This document shows, in pieces, positions 47,963 through 62,059 of a DNA stretch of 64,000 nucleotides. Position numbers and translations under genes: made by a program. Position 1 is the first letter of the stretch, and every line of letters begins with the position of its first letter. The notes under the pieces are model-generated. The model had not been told where the DNA came from. It was given only the letters and a program-made list of their open reading frames with translations, and did not search any database. The DNA lies in NCBI RefSeq assembly GCF_027172205.1, contig NC_070614.1, forward strand, positions 38,322,001 to 38,386,000, given 5' to 3'. Source of the stretch: Podarcis raffonei. Taxonomy: Eukaryota; Chordata; Lepidosauria; Squamata; Lacertidae.

Positions 47963-50620
47963 GAAATTGGAATTATGGTAAAATGGCATAAGTATTTAAT
48001 ATAACACAATATATTATCCATAGTCAAGATCCTCCTATTGTTAGTCATAAGAAAGGCCCACCAACATTAAGCACAAGTTTCCTTTTGTAGCTTCAGCCTG
48101 CTTTATTTCTTCCACCTGATGAAGCCTGTTTGGTAATTAGCGAATAACAACCTGTTAATTGCACCTTGAATAGCCTCTCTTGATTGCTCCAGTAGACTTT
48201 AATTGCTGGTTTTCTCTTGCTATTTTTATAGTGAAATTGCTTTATTTTGCAATATGTATTTTTTAAAATAAATAATCATAATGAAAGAAAAGCAGTCATT
48301 AAATCAACTTTCCCTTTAGGAACCCAAACTAACACTGAGGCATATTATTGAGAACCCCTTATAGACTTCTAGGTTTTAAAACTTCAGCGCACACACAAAC
48401 CAGTTTATCATAGCTCCTAGCCCAGGAGAGGCAGAAAGGTCAGGCTGCTTTCCTTGGTTTAAAGCATGCAGGCAGCTGAAAAGAACAGCAACAGAAGTAA
48501 TCCTAAAAGTAGACAGATCTCACTTATAACCTGATTGACATAATGTTGGATTTTTATTTAAGATTTTTAGCAGCCAGAAGGCCTGGGTGAAGGCAGCAGG
48601 AACCTGAGGAAACTGTTCCCACATAATGAAGCTTTCAATATCAGAAGAATTTCCAACCCACAATCTCTTGGACTGGTTCCAAGAATGGGCAGGGGCACAC
48701 AAACTTCTGAAAGGTGAGAGCCCCCTAGCCCCATAAGTGCCAATACCTTATCAGGTCAGCTATCACAATTGTGCTTGAAATACACAGGGGTGCATTTTTA
48801 GAAGCTGCATTAATGTTTAAAGATCCATGAAAACATTGCGAGCCATTTTCTGAGGTTTGGAGCATTTTTTGATGAGGTTCGTTCTGCCAACATATATCAC
48901 TTCTGCGTTTCTCTTACAAATTGATAGGAGTACAATTGTACTCCAAGAGAACTGTGGGCAGCAGCTGGGAGGTGTCCTATTTGGTAGTGGAATTAGAGGC
49001 CTAGGAAGACTGGGAACGCGATGGAAACGGCAGGATTAATGTAGGGAGTAATGTTCATTTAGTTGCTTGGCCTTCCCCTGCCGCTGGCCCTCAGAGAAAC
49101 CAGATCATTATCACTAAACCGGAGCAAGTGACAATCAGGTTTTCTCTGGATTGACGTTTGCTCCAATTTATCACTGAAAAGCAAGTTGTCTGGCAGAAAG
49201 CAATGGGCATGTTAATATGTGTGAGAGAGAAGTGACTATTCAAAGTGTGAGGCAAAGCAGCCAACTCCTAGGGGTTGAGGGGTCTTCGCCCTCCCATAAA
49301 ATATTTGAGGGGGCTGCCCCCCCCAGTTGATGGGCATTGCCATTTCAAATAGTGTGCGTGCACTGTGTCATGTGACCTGGCCCCTCCCCCCAACATTTTA
49401 TTCAAGTTGGCATCCCTGGTGTTAGATAGGTGTGACTTATTATGGGGAATGTATGGAAAGCGGTTCAGACAGTCCTTTCTGTTATGGGAACGCAGGAGAG
49501 AGTTGCAGAAAACAGAGTGAGCAGGGAGTGTGTGTCTGTGTGTTCCTGGTTTTGAGGAATGAATGGCTAATCAACAAAGATTGCTTCGTTTATTTTACTG
49601 TTGGCTGGTTCTAGCTAGCCTTGATTACGACTTCCTCAAAACGAGCTTGTAAAGGGGCCTCTCCACCATCTTGGGCACCTTCCGCTGCTGCTTTCACTGC
49701 TCTTCTTGTAGTGTGAAATCTAGAGAATGTAGGGTATCTTTTGGGATGACCTTTTCCAAAATCGATTTCCTTTCTAAGATTGTTCCTTTAAGGGCAATCT
49801 CTTATTCTAAAATTTCACTGGCAATTTCCTTCCTTTTGAAGCTGAGCTGTAATCTCCCTCCCTCTAGAGTCCGTGTGGAGACTTCTTCCTTGAGCAGGTG
49901 TGGTAGAGAGTCCATACTTTTTCTAGAAAAAAGTTGATGTATTCCTGTTTGTATAATTGACCAGCTCTTTCATCAAGTCACTGTTAGGTAGGATTCTTTC
50001 TGTTCCTAGAAATGACTCCCTCATCATAAAATTAGGATGGTAGTTGCTTAATCCTCAGGATGGGTACTCCTTCCCTCTAGAATGAAACTGGACAACTTCT
50101 AAATTTGCCAACAGACCCCTCCTTTTTGTGTTGGATTAGAATCTTGCACTTTAAAAAGTTGGTTTGTTATAGCCCTTCTTCTGGGGTTAATTTTCCTCCT
50201 TCTTATTTCATATTCACTATTTATTGAAATTAAAAAAAGACTTATAAAACTGAACGCAAATGTTTGAAAGGATTTTACATAAAGCATCAGTTACTAATGA
50301 ACAGATTAAGAAGTCAGACTGGACTTATTATGCACTCCTATTATACAGAAGTGGATTCTCAGACCCATCATAACATGTCAAAAGATATCCACCCTCCATC
50401 CCTCCCCCAAAAGAATCCTATAAAAATTGCTCCAAAGCCCCTTTTGCATTGCAATAGTGCAGCAAACCACAAGTAAACAATTGCCTGTTAACCTGTTATT
50501 CCAAATACAGACTGAAAAGGCAACAGGCATTTTGTGCAATTTTAACAAACTTTTAAGTTGAAATATCCCCATCACACAGTGCCGTCCCCCTTCACAGAAG
50601 GCAGGGAACTGCTAGGCTCA
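47963..50620. other. Intergenic, nothing firm
   Basis: No coding gene. Between about 50215 and 50620 may be 3'UTR sequence of the VCF1 copy (a minus-strand AATAAA lies at about 50217-50224), but I cannot confirm it. Confidence 0.35.
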
Positions 50621-53154
<2,534 letters not shown>

Positions 53155-53390
53155 TCACAGACACACCGTACATTTAAAGCATCCTTATACCACTTGAACA
53201 ATCATGGCTTCTCCCAAAGAATCCTGGGAACTGTGGTTTGTTAATGGTGCAGAGAGTAGTTAGGAGACCTCACAAAGCTACAATTCCCTGTATCCTTAAC
53301 AAACTACAATTCCCAGGATTCCATGGAGGAAGCCATGTCTGTTAAAATGGTATAAGAGTGCTTTGAATGGATGGTGTGGATGTGACCACT
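53155..53390. repeat. Foldback MITE, family B
   Basis: ACACCGTACATTTAAAGCAT...AAAGAATCCTGGGAACTGTG against ACTACAATTCCCAGGATTCC...GCTTTGAATGGATGGTGTGG. Inner arms at TGGTTTGTTAATGGTGCAG pair with the TCCTTAACAAACTACAATTC part. Confidence 0.7.
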
Positions 53391-53604
53391 CTCTTAATTA
53401 CGATTTCTAAGCCTGCTTTGCATTTAAATTAACATGTTGGGAGGAAGAATAAAAAAACTACCGATCATATGTACATTCCCATTCCACTGTCTTTCACCTT
53501 CACTGTCCCTTAAAGAGTAGATGTCTCCTCAACCACCCCACTTCCTCTCAACGTTAAAAAAAAATCACATTGCACACAACTTTCTGGGTGCCAGATTTAC
53601 CATG

Positions 53605-53685
53605 CAATCCAGTGCATCATTACTCAGAAGTAAATTCCATTATGTTCAGTGGGATTTACTCCTAGGGAAGTGTGTATAAGACTGC
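53605..53685. repeat. 80-bp foldback element (family A)
   Basis: CAATCCAGTGCATCATTACT...TCAGTGGGATTTACTCCTAG...GTGTGTATAAGACTGCAG, the same arms as 54758. Confidence 0.6.
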
Positions 53686-53699
53686 AGCCTTAATCAGGT

Positions 53700-54757
53700 A
53701 AAATTAAATGCTATTTAAAGCACCAAACAAAAACAACAAAACACACATGACCATTTACAAAAGAGTACAAAATTTAACCGAAACAGGTTTCATCTGGTAG
53801 GAGTTATAAGCAAAACTCCACAGTATCTGGGCTTATTTCCCCCAGGCCCAAGAGTCGATGTTGTTTAAGGGACAGATCCATTTGTTATAAAGTTTCTCTA
53901 GAATTGCTGTAATTTTGTTTTTCAATAAACTAATGTTTCCAGCTGCTCCTGGTGGATTTTTCCCTCCTCCATTGATAGACAATGTTGCTGAAATACAGAT
54001 GGCTCTGGAATGGCTAATTAAATGGGGATCACGTTTTCTGGGGGCAGATGCTTCTGTAGAGATCTATCATAATTTTGCACTAAATACCACACTTCTATAC
54101 AGTTTAAACACCCTTTAGCTTCAGTTACATTCTAATATGCATCTGGCTTCACCATCAGGGAGTTGCCCCAGGTGGTAGATTTCAAGCAAGAAACTCAATG
54201 AATTGCTTTTAAAACTTTTTTTGGAAAAGTAAATCTTGTGTTAAATGTCTTTGCACTCAGTTCTGAAACTGTAGTGATACTGGAGTTATAAAGCTGGGTT
54301 TGGGAGTGCCAAAGTGATGGGGAAGGAGTGTGCTTTGTCGTAGTAAAACCTATATGCATACATAAATACATCACAACAGCATTACCAGCATTACCAGTTT
54401 GGGGAGAATTGTATGGGGTGGGAAGTAGGGGCAGTTGAATCCCACCTCCCAATGTCTTGGTTTGGTCATGTGTTCACTCAGACAGGACCAAGTGTATTCA
54501 CTAATCAACACTGAGATAAACAAGTACATACAACTGTTTGATGTCTAATACATTCCTCTGCTCCTATTTATCATGTGTACAGAAACAGAGATAAAATTAG
54601 TAAAAATCCTCAACCCTGCATGTTAACATTTATTTAACTATGCATTTGTTTTTGTTATCTGCCATGCAGGTGGCATTTGTATAAAACCAGTCTGCTAAAA
54701 CCATTAAAAAAGCATAATAAAACATCAGTCAAATCAAACATTTTTGCCTCAACAGTG
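53700..54757. other. Intergenic, nothing recognised
   Basis: AT-rich sequence without a credible gene or named repeat. Confidence 0.4.
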
Positions 54758-54837
54758 CAATCCTATGTACATCGACCCAGCAGTAAACCCCATTGAGCTC
54801 AATGGGATTTACTCCCAGGTGAGTGTGTATAGAATTG
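54758..54837. repeat. 80-bp foldback element (family A), best copy
   Basis: The left arm CAATCCTATGTACATCGACC...CAGTAAACCCCATTGAG pairs with TCAATGGGATTTACTCCCAG...GTGTGTATAGAATTG, an imperfect palindrome of about 35-bp arms. No open frame. Confidence 0.7.
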
Positions 54838-55212
54838 AGGCCTACAGGCAAAATATGCCCCAATTATAAGGCCCAATTATAAGTCTGAAATCAAGTGTAT
54901 TATCTTAGCAGAAGTATATGTGTGCCAAATGCAGCTTTCTATCTGTTCTGCAAGTATCCTAACAGTTCCCACTGCATGCCCCATGAGCGAGCCTGTTGGT
55001 AAGGCTCAAGTATTTTATATATGTAATATCTATCTACAATATATTGGTTGTTAGTATTATTCTAAGTATAGCCTTATTTTATTAATCATAGGAGTGATGT
55101 CTATTTTAGCTCCTAGGTATCAGCCTTTTATTTTTTTATTTCCTTTGTGTAAATTTTTGGGCTGGTTTGGCCATCCTCAGCTGCAAGACCCTTTTCCTAA
55201 TTCTGTTTATTA

Positions 55213-55574
55213 AAGGTAAAGGTAAAGGTACCCCTGCCCGTACGGGCCAGTCTTGACAGACTCTGGGGTTGTGCGCCCATCTCACTCAAGAGGCCGGGGG
55301 CCAGCGCTGTCCGGAGACACTTCCGGGTCATGTGGCCAGCGTGACAAAGCTGCATCTGGCGAGCCAGCGCAGCACACGGAACGCCGTTTACCTTCCCGCT
55401 GGTAAGCGGTCCCTATTTATCTACTTGCACCCGGGGGTGCTTTCGAACTGCTAGGTTGGCAGGCGCTGGGACCGAGCAGCGGGAGCGCACCCCGCCGCGG
55501 GGATTCGAACTGCCGACCTTTCGATCGGCAAGCCCTAGGCGCTGAGGCTTTTACCCACAGCGCCACCCGCGTCC
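55213..55574 (-). mobile_element. Sauria-type SINE, full length, GC-rich subfamily, 10-bp TSD
   Basis: Minus strand: GGGACGCGGGTGGCGCTGTG, B box GGTTCGAATCCCC-like (CAGTTCGAATCCCC), tail AACCCCAGAGTCTGTCAAGAC followed by TTACC units. The middle (CACCCCCGGGTGCAAGTAG, CTGGCGAGCCAGCGCAGC region) differs consistently from the copies at 12084 and 37089, so it is another subfamily. CTGTTTATTA flanks both ends (55203-55212, 55575-55584). Confidence 0.9.
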
Positions 55575-56092
55575 CTGTTTATTAGGTAGATATAAATCTT
55601 GTTCCAAACCAGGAGTGGAAAACTTCAGGCCTGGGACAGAGGATGTGGCCCTCCAGGCTTCTCTACCTGGCCCTCAGAATTCTCCCCAGACACACCTCCA
55701 CATGCTTCACACCCTCCTTGAGTATTTGTACCTGGCTGGAATGTGCCCTTGAGCTCCCGATAAGGTCTCTTGCTTGTCTGGATGGAGGAGAGAGAGCTGA
55801 AGGAGTAGAAACTAGCCTATTGTACAAAGGAAACGTTTCCATTCCTTGCTCTGCCTCTGGCATATGGCTAGCCTAGAAGGTTATTGTGCTCCTCCACAGC
55901 AGCAAAAAAGTCAACTATGTTCCCAGTGATTTATGTATATCCGACCTGTTTTACCAGCACCAAAGGACAGTGTTTTAGCCGCATAACAATATTGCTGCAG
56001 TAGGTTCAGGATAAGAACCATTATGAGAGATTCACAGCTGAGCAGCGATTTGAAGCTGATTTTTTTCACATCCAAACCTAATACTTTATAGC

Positions 56093-56162
56093 ACGATCCT
56101 GCTCAGAAGTGAGTCCTGTTGAATTCAATGGGGTTTACTCCTGGGTAACTAGGGTTAGGACT
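56093..56162. repeat. 80-bp foldback element (family A), partial
   Basis: GATCCTGCTCAGAAGTGAGT, TTGAATTCAATGGGGTTTAC, TAGGGTTAGGACTGCAG. Confidence 0.5.
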
Positions 56163-56239
56163 GCAGCTGCTCTACACCAGCTCTAGGAAAGATATTGTGT
56201 TCAAATTGAGACATACATACTAAAAACAAAACACCCCAC

Positions 56240-56241
<2 letters not shown>

Positions 56242-56284
<43 letters not shown>
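56242..56284. repeat. (CA)n microsatellite
   Basis: About 21 CA units. Confidence 0.9.
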
Positions 56285-56286
<2 letters not shown>

Positions 56287-56299
56287 CTTTGCCTTTCAT

Positions 56300-57215
56300 T
56301 GTGGGTGTCCCCCCCCTGCTCCGCCCGCTTATAAAACATGCAGAAGAAGGGGTGGGGGGAAGGATGCTGAGCAAATGAAAGATCTGAAAATGAATTGACC
56401 ACCAGCCTGGGGAAGCAATACTGCAGCAACCAGATTTAATCCTTGTGTGGATCAACGACAGAGACATGTTGAGAAGTACCAGTACATGTTATTTAACATT
56501 TATTTCAAACATTTTACAGAATTTGAAAGTTCCCTGTCAACCATCTGAAGAAGGAAAAAAGGCCAGTATGTTGAAACATCAACCCCAGCTAAAGCATGCT
56601 GCTGTCAGTTCTGTATTAAGCACCGTTAATATTTGAGATTATCTCCCCTGCTTCAAATATGACTGGTTGAGTTAATATCTATCTACACACCTCATTCACA
56701 TTCAAGATTATCTCCCTAAGCAAGCAATTTGCATATATCACCTCATTAGTATTCTTCAGCAGCTAATCTCAGCTCATGCTGTGCTGGGGATCACCCCCCT
56801 CCCTAGTAATTCATTAACATTCAAGCTTACTTTATTATAGCAGGGCTGTCAGATAGAAGGGCAAGGATTGATTAGGCCTCATGGGGTCTCCAGTGTAGCC
56901 TGCAGCATCCTTCCACATTCCGCCCAATGCAATCACTTTCAAGGCCACAAGTGGATGCTCTTTCTGCTAGCTAAGCAAAGGGACTCTTGGCAATGGCTGC
57001 TATTGCATCCCAGGACATCAACCCCTCTTGAATTGCATTCATGACTATTAAGTAGTGAAGTGAGCATAGCACTGAGTAACATTTGCTACAATCCGCAACC
57101 TAGTTCCTACTTTCATTTATTTTTGTTCCAGTGCCCCACCCCCAACACTACTTGCTTTTAAAACATTTCTAGTTCACACATACAAAGGGCTTCACAGGAA
57201 TCACTCACAAGGAAG
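56300..57215. other. Intergenic, nothing recognised
   Basis: No gene or named repeat. Confidence 0.4.
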
Positions 57216-57690
57216 TAGGCCAGTGGCAAGGAACTTGTGTGCCTTCAGATGTTGGTGGACTAAAGGTAAAAGTAAAAAGGTAAAGGACCCCTGGACGGTT
57301 AAGTCCACTCAAAGGCAACTATGGGGTTGCGGCACTCATCTTGCTTTCAGGCCGAGGGGCCCGTGTTTGTCCACAGATAGCTTTCTGGGTCATGTGGTCA
57401 GCATGACTAAACCATTACTGGCGCACGAAGGACAGTAATGAGTGCCAGAGCGCACGGAAACGCCATTTACCTTTCCGCCACAGCGGTACCTATTTATCTA
57501 CTTGCACTGGTGTGCTTTCGAACTGCTAGGTTGGCAGGAGCTGGGACAAAGCAACGGGAGCTCACCCCGTCGCAGGGATTCGAACCACCGACCTTCCGAT
57601 CAGCAAGCCCAAGAGGCTCAGTGGTTTAGACCACACAGCCAACTCCCACCATCCCTGACTATTGGCCATGCTAGCTGATGAGAGTCAAGC
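57216..57690. mobile_element. hAT-type MITE split by a SINE
   Basis: 57216-57260 (GTGGCAAGGAACTTGTGTGC, CAGATGTTGGTGGACTA) and 57641-57690 (AACTCCCACCATCCCTGACT, ATTGGCCATGCTAGCTGATG) are halves of the MITE seen at 35000 and 62944. Confidence 0.55.
57258..57640 (-). mobile_element. Sauria-type SINE nested in a MITE
   Basis: Minus strand: B box GGTTCGAATCCCT, AGTAGATAAATAGGTACCGC middle, tail with CAACCCCATAG and TTACC units. It contains a short extra segment near 57425-57450 and the 5' head is shortened (GGCTGTGTGGTCTAAACCAC). Confidence 0.8.
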
Positions 57691-57699
57691 GAAGGCTTG

Positions 57700-58427
57700 C
57701 CATATTTCCTGACATGTCCTGGTTTTTGGGTGTAAAAACGGCATCGGGAAATGTTTGCTGAATCAGCAAAATGTCAGGTGAAACCCGGGTGTATGGCAAC
57801 GCGATGGGAAAAGCAGCGGAAACAGCTCAAAAAGCTTAACATCACTATGGGGGGGGGAGTGGTTTTCCTAAAATGGCTCCAGCAACACCTGGAGGACCAA
57901 TGTGATGCATCCCTGAAGCAAACTCCTACTATGTGCTTTTAAAATGCATATGGTGCTGGTGCCTCTCAAACTTGCCCCTTCAGCAGGACCATAGCATGGC
58001 GGAAAAGGGGTCTATCCCTTCTCCTCCTCCATGGACCCCATCTGCTGTTAGCCATGGAAAAGCAAAATTTGCTAGCTAAGAAATGTAACAACTCAGGTTT
58101 TCTTCTCTGCAAATCATAGCAGTTCCCAATGAGCAATGTGGCTGCAGCTTAGGGGAATGTGGCTGCCCCACTTCACCTTCCATGGGTGCCCAGAAAAGGG
58201 GTTCTGATGTGGACCCCAGGGTCCAGGCGTGTTTGTATGGGAAGAGGTGGCCCACCTGTGCTATTTCAGGAAAAAGGGCAGGCTATAAATTTAATAAGTA
58301 AACAAGGCTTTATAGATCAAAACCAGAACCTTGAACAGAGTCTGGAAATCTGATAATGCTGTATTCTACTGGTAAAAAGTGTCCTTATGCAGTGAAGGCA
58401 AAATGGTAGCTTTACATTTATGCACAA
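57700..58427. other. Intergenic, nothing firm
   Basis: 57690-57800 may hold a decayed TAGGGTTGCCAT-type MITE. Nothing else recognised. Confidence 0.35.
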
Positions 58428-58735
58428 AAAAACATGCAATCATCATCTAAGGCCTTTTTTCATGTGCCTCCTCCACAAGAAGTCTGGAGGGTGGCAAAAC
58501 AAGAACGGGCCTTTTCTGCAGCGGCTCCGTTTGTGGAATGCTCTCCCCAGGGAGGCTTGCCTGGCACCTTCATTATACACCTTTAAGCACCAGGGAGAAA
58601 CGTTCCTCTTCAACCATGCCTTTGGTGGATTAACAACCTATATTTTTCTAAATGTGTTTGTGGGGGAGGAGGTTATTGTTCTGTTCTGGTTTTTATGTAT
58701 TTTGTGTTAACACATTCAATAAATAACAATTAAAC
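58428..58735 (+). mobile_element. L2-like LINE 3' fragment
   Basis: GTCTGGAGGGTGGCAAAACA, TTTGTGGAATGCTCTCCCCA and CTTGCCTGGCACCTTCATTA match the 9745 and 11235 pieces. Translation: RLWNALPREACLAPSLYTF. Ends in an AATAAATAACAAT tail. Confidence 0.7.
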
Positions 58736-58844
58736 ACACAAAAAGTGGAATAAATAAAAGGGGGGAGCCCTGCTCTCGAGGGGGAATTAAAGGATGCACA
58801 AGGGGCACACAATCCATAACATTCAGCAGTGTGGATGGGCACTA

Positions 58845-58960
58845 AGAAGACCCTTGTGGGAATCAGATCAAAAGTGCACCTAGTCCATTCTGTTCTCATA
58901 GAGTCGCAACTATACACCTCTGGGAAGCCCACAAGCAGGATACTTAAAGTAAAAGCAACT
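58845..58960 (-). mobile_element. CR1-clade LINE 3' end fragment
   Basis: Weak, decayed match to the CR1-clade tail (CACCTAGTCCATTCTGTTCT, GGGAAGCCCACAAGCAGGAT). Confidence 0.4.
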
Positions 58961-59570
58961 ATTCCCACTTGCAGGGGTGAAACTAGGTTTTATTTTACTC
59001 AGGTCAAAGACCCAGTTTGGCACACCCACCCATGTGCATTTGCATACGCCTTCCTCTTTGGCAATCACTCATAGCTGAGTAAGATTATCTTAGCAATGAG
59101 TCCATAAGTGACTGTGGAGGCCAATTTTGGATCAACACGTCCTTCCACAGTGGGCACATAGGTTTCTGGGCAGGAGTTGATCATGGTGAGGGTTTGCCAA
59201 GCGTGCTTTCCTCTTAGCATGTTTCTCCCATTCATCCCACATTCAAGCTTCAAAGCCCACAACACCTTTGGTAAAAGCTGTTCTCCAACAGGAGCACTTG
59301 CAGGCCAGTGTTTCCCAGTTGTTGGAGTTTATATTACATTTTAAAAGATTTGCCTTGAGAGAGTCTTTAAGCCTCTTTTGTCGACCACCAGCATTATGCT
59401 TTCCACTCAGGCTGGCAGCCTCTGTGGGGGCTTCACCCGGGGCAAAAAAGTTGCAGCTGCTGCACTGCCCACTTGTATTATCTTCAGCAACTGATATGGC
59501 AACATGGCCATTGAGGTGGTGTTCCCTTTTAAGCCAAGGTAAACCTTTGTGCTGATTCTCTCTCTGTCTA

Positions 59571-61217
59571 CTCAGAAGTGAACCCTATTACAATCAACGA
59601 GGCTTAGCCCCGAATAAAATTTAAAATACTAACTGATGCTAAAGAAAGGGGTGGATTTGCCCTGCCAGACCTTAAGCTTTATTATGAGTCAGCCGCATTT
59701 TGTTGGCTGAAGGAATGGCTACTTCTTGAAAATACTGATGTATTGGATTTGGAAGGGTTCAATAATGTATTTGGTTGGCATGCATATTTGTGGTATGATA
59801 AGGTCAAAGCACATAAAGCGTTTAAAAACCATATTGCCAGGAAAGCACTGTTTAATGTCTGGATAAGATATAAGGATTTGCTTGAAAACAAAAGTCCAAG
59901 GTGGTTGTCACCAATGGAAGCAAAGGCTCTGAAAAAGCTCAATATGGAGGCCAATTGGCCGAAATATTGGGAGATATTGGAACAAGAAGGAGACAGATTA
60001 AAGCTGCAGAGTTTTGAAAAACTAAAAAACAAAGCATGGGATTGGCTTCATTATTATCAAATAATGGAGGTTTATAATTTGGATAAGAAAATTGGGTTTC
60101 AGGTGGAGAAATCAAAATTGGAAACAGAATTGTTAGATCCTAAAACTAAGAATTTGTCAAGAATGTATAACTTGCTGTTGAAATGGAACACTCAGGATGA
60201 AACGGTGAAATCAGCTATGATTAAATGGGCACAAGATGTTGGACATAATATTATGATAGCTGACTGGGAACAGTTATGGACCACAGGTATTAAGTTTACG
60301 GCATGTAATGCCTTAAGAGAGAATATAATGAAAATGATATACAGGTGGTACATAACACCAGTCAAGCTTGCAAAAATCTATCATTTGCCTGATAATAAAT
60401 GTTGGAAATGTAAAGAGACTGAAGGTACATTCTTTCACCTTTGGTGGACGTGCCCAAGGATTAAGACCTTCTGGGAGATGATCTACAATGAAATGAAAAA
60501 GGTATTTAAATATACCTTTCAGAAGAAACCAGAGGCCTTTCTCCTGGGCATGGTCGGCCAATTGGTGTCAAAGAAGGATAGAAATTTTTTTATGTATGCA
60601 ACAACAGCAGCAAGAATACTCATCGCAAAGTATTGGAAGACACAAGATCTACCCACCAGGGAAGAATGGCAGATGAAAGTGATGGACTATATGGAACTGG
60701 CGGAGATGTCTGGCAGAATCCGAGACCAAGGTGAAGAGTCGGTAGAAGAAGATTGGAAAAAATTTAAAGTTTATCTACAGAAACATTGTAAAATCCAGGA
60801 ATGTTAGAAGGATGTTGGAATGAAGTAATGTGGTTTTAGCAGAAAGGATATAAAAGATTAGGTAAAAATTGATTTTTTAAATGCTGAAAGACGAGAATGT
60901 AAAACCATAATACATTAAGATAAACTATTAGGATAAAAACCAAGCTGGAAAGGATTTGCTGAAACATTTAATTGAACTAGAATACAAAAAAGGGAGGCGT
61001 GAGGAGGTCAGGGAAATAAGTAAATGAAAGACAAGACATGGAAAGATGGAAATGTTTTTAATTGTTCTTATTTTTCTGTATTTTGTATTCTGTTTCTTTT
61101 TTTTCTCTTTTTCTCTTTTTCTTTCACATTTTTGTAACTTTTTGAAACTTTAATAAATATTATTTTAAAAAAAATCAACGAGGCTTAACTCCCAAGTAAG
61201 TGAACATAGGTTTGCAG
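59571..61217. repeat. Foldback element (family A) split by an L1
   Basis: CTACTCAGAAGTGAACCCTA at 59569-59588 and AACTCCCAAGTAAGTGAACA...GTTTGCAGACTTAATC at 61187-61217 form one family A copy once the L1 and one TSD copy are left out. Confidence 0.6.
59607..61173 (+). mobile_element. L1 LINE, 5'-truncated, open ORF2 C-terminus, 14-bp TSD
   Basis: An uninterrupted frame runs from the 5' border to TAG at about 60805-60807. It begins with TDAKERGGFALPDLKLYYES, the L1 ORF2 segment following the reverse transcriptase, and includes the zinc-knuckle CWKCKETEGTFFHLWWTC (CX2CX8HX4C). A 360-bp 3'UTR with AATAAA (61152-61157) and a short A run follows. ATCAACGAGGCTTA flanks both sides (59593-59606, 61174-61187), a perfect TSD. 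The open frame and perfect TSD suggest a recent insertion. Endonuclease and reverse-transcriptase domains are absent, so this copy cannot move by itself. Confidence 0.93.
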
Positions 61218-61499
61218 ACTTAATCATGAACGCCTTCAGAGAGCAGTTGCAGTTTAACGACGTTTCCAGTGAGAAGGAAGTTCCTTCATAGATGGAGCTA
61301 ATGGCAGCTGCCAAGTGTGTGTGTTCATGAACATTATTGAGAACAGGATGGTTGAGAACATCTCGAACTGGTCGCCCGAGCAGTCATTTCCCCTGTTAAG
61401 CCCCACCCGCTTCTTAGTGTATCCCGTCATTATGCATAATTATTAGACGAAATATATTTAACTTATTCAGCCCTAATTAGCTGCTTCCTGTCGTCAGTT

Positions 61500-62033
61500 G
61501 GGCGGGTTTACTTTTCTCATTTGGCCAATTAGGAACCTGCCCGCTTTGTTTGAATAAGGAAGAACCGGAGGCAGAGCTTTCCCCTCAGCCAGACACTTTT
61601 TCGTCGCCTATTGGCTACATCGCTACGTCAAGTTACTATTTCTCCGAGCCGCGTCTCTCGCGCACTCTCACATTCTATTGGCGAAACGGCGCGTCAATCG
61701 AAGGATTTGAAATTCGCCCCCACCCAGTTTCTTCCCGCAACCGTTAGCAGATAAACAAACTATCGTCCCTTTAAACGCCGCTTTCACCAAACGTTCGTAT
61801 TCAAATCCGTCCAATCAGGCACTATAGCGCCGCCTCTCCACTACGCCTCTCCTCATTGGCTGCCGGCCGTCGCGGACATTGGTTGTCAACGGCTCTCCGC
61901 GAGGAGAGCACCCGAGAAGGGAGGGGGGAGGAACGGACCCCCTCCGTTCTAACGGGCCTGATTGGGCGGTTGGGGTTCCAAAGGGGTGTGGCTGGCTTTG
62001 GCCGAGGGTTATAAAAACGTTTGCTGGGCACCG
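61500..62033 (+). promoter_or_regulatory. CpG-rich promoter with seven CCAAT boxes; candidate UBE2S promoter
   Basis: CCAAT or ATTGG pentamers lie near 61524, 61608, 61676, 61811, 61853, 61878 and 61961. CHR-like TTTGAA motifs lie near 61548, 61705 and 61798 (the last on the minus strand), and TTCCCGC near 61731. CpG density rises sharply here. NF-Y boxes plus CHR elements are typical of cell-cycle promoters. A TATA box at 62010 points to the right. In human, UBE2S follows SHISA7 in this orientation and is cell-cycle regulated, so it is the likely owner by synteny. A divergent transcript to the left is not excluded. Confidence 0.6.
62010..62017 (+). promoter_or_regulatory. TATA box
   Basis: TATAAAAA in the context GAGGGTTATAAAAACG, about 50 bases after the last CCAAT box. 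It predicts a start near 62040. Confidence 0.6.
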
Positions 62034-62059
62034 GCCACCCTCATTAAAGTGAGGGTGGC
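62034..62059 (+). other. Perfect hairpin at the predicted transcription start
   Basis: GCCACCCTCA, loop TTAAAG, TGAGGGTGGC: a perfect 10-bp stem. If transcription starts near 62040 the hairpin spans the start; if it starts a few bases earlier the hairpin caps the 5'UTR. Confidence 0.5.

Noticed and set aside
59743-60807. 354-codon frame as a host gene
   Set aside because: Zinc-knuckle and LPDLKLYY motifs, a 3'UTR with an A run and a 14-bp TSD show it is L1 ORF2.
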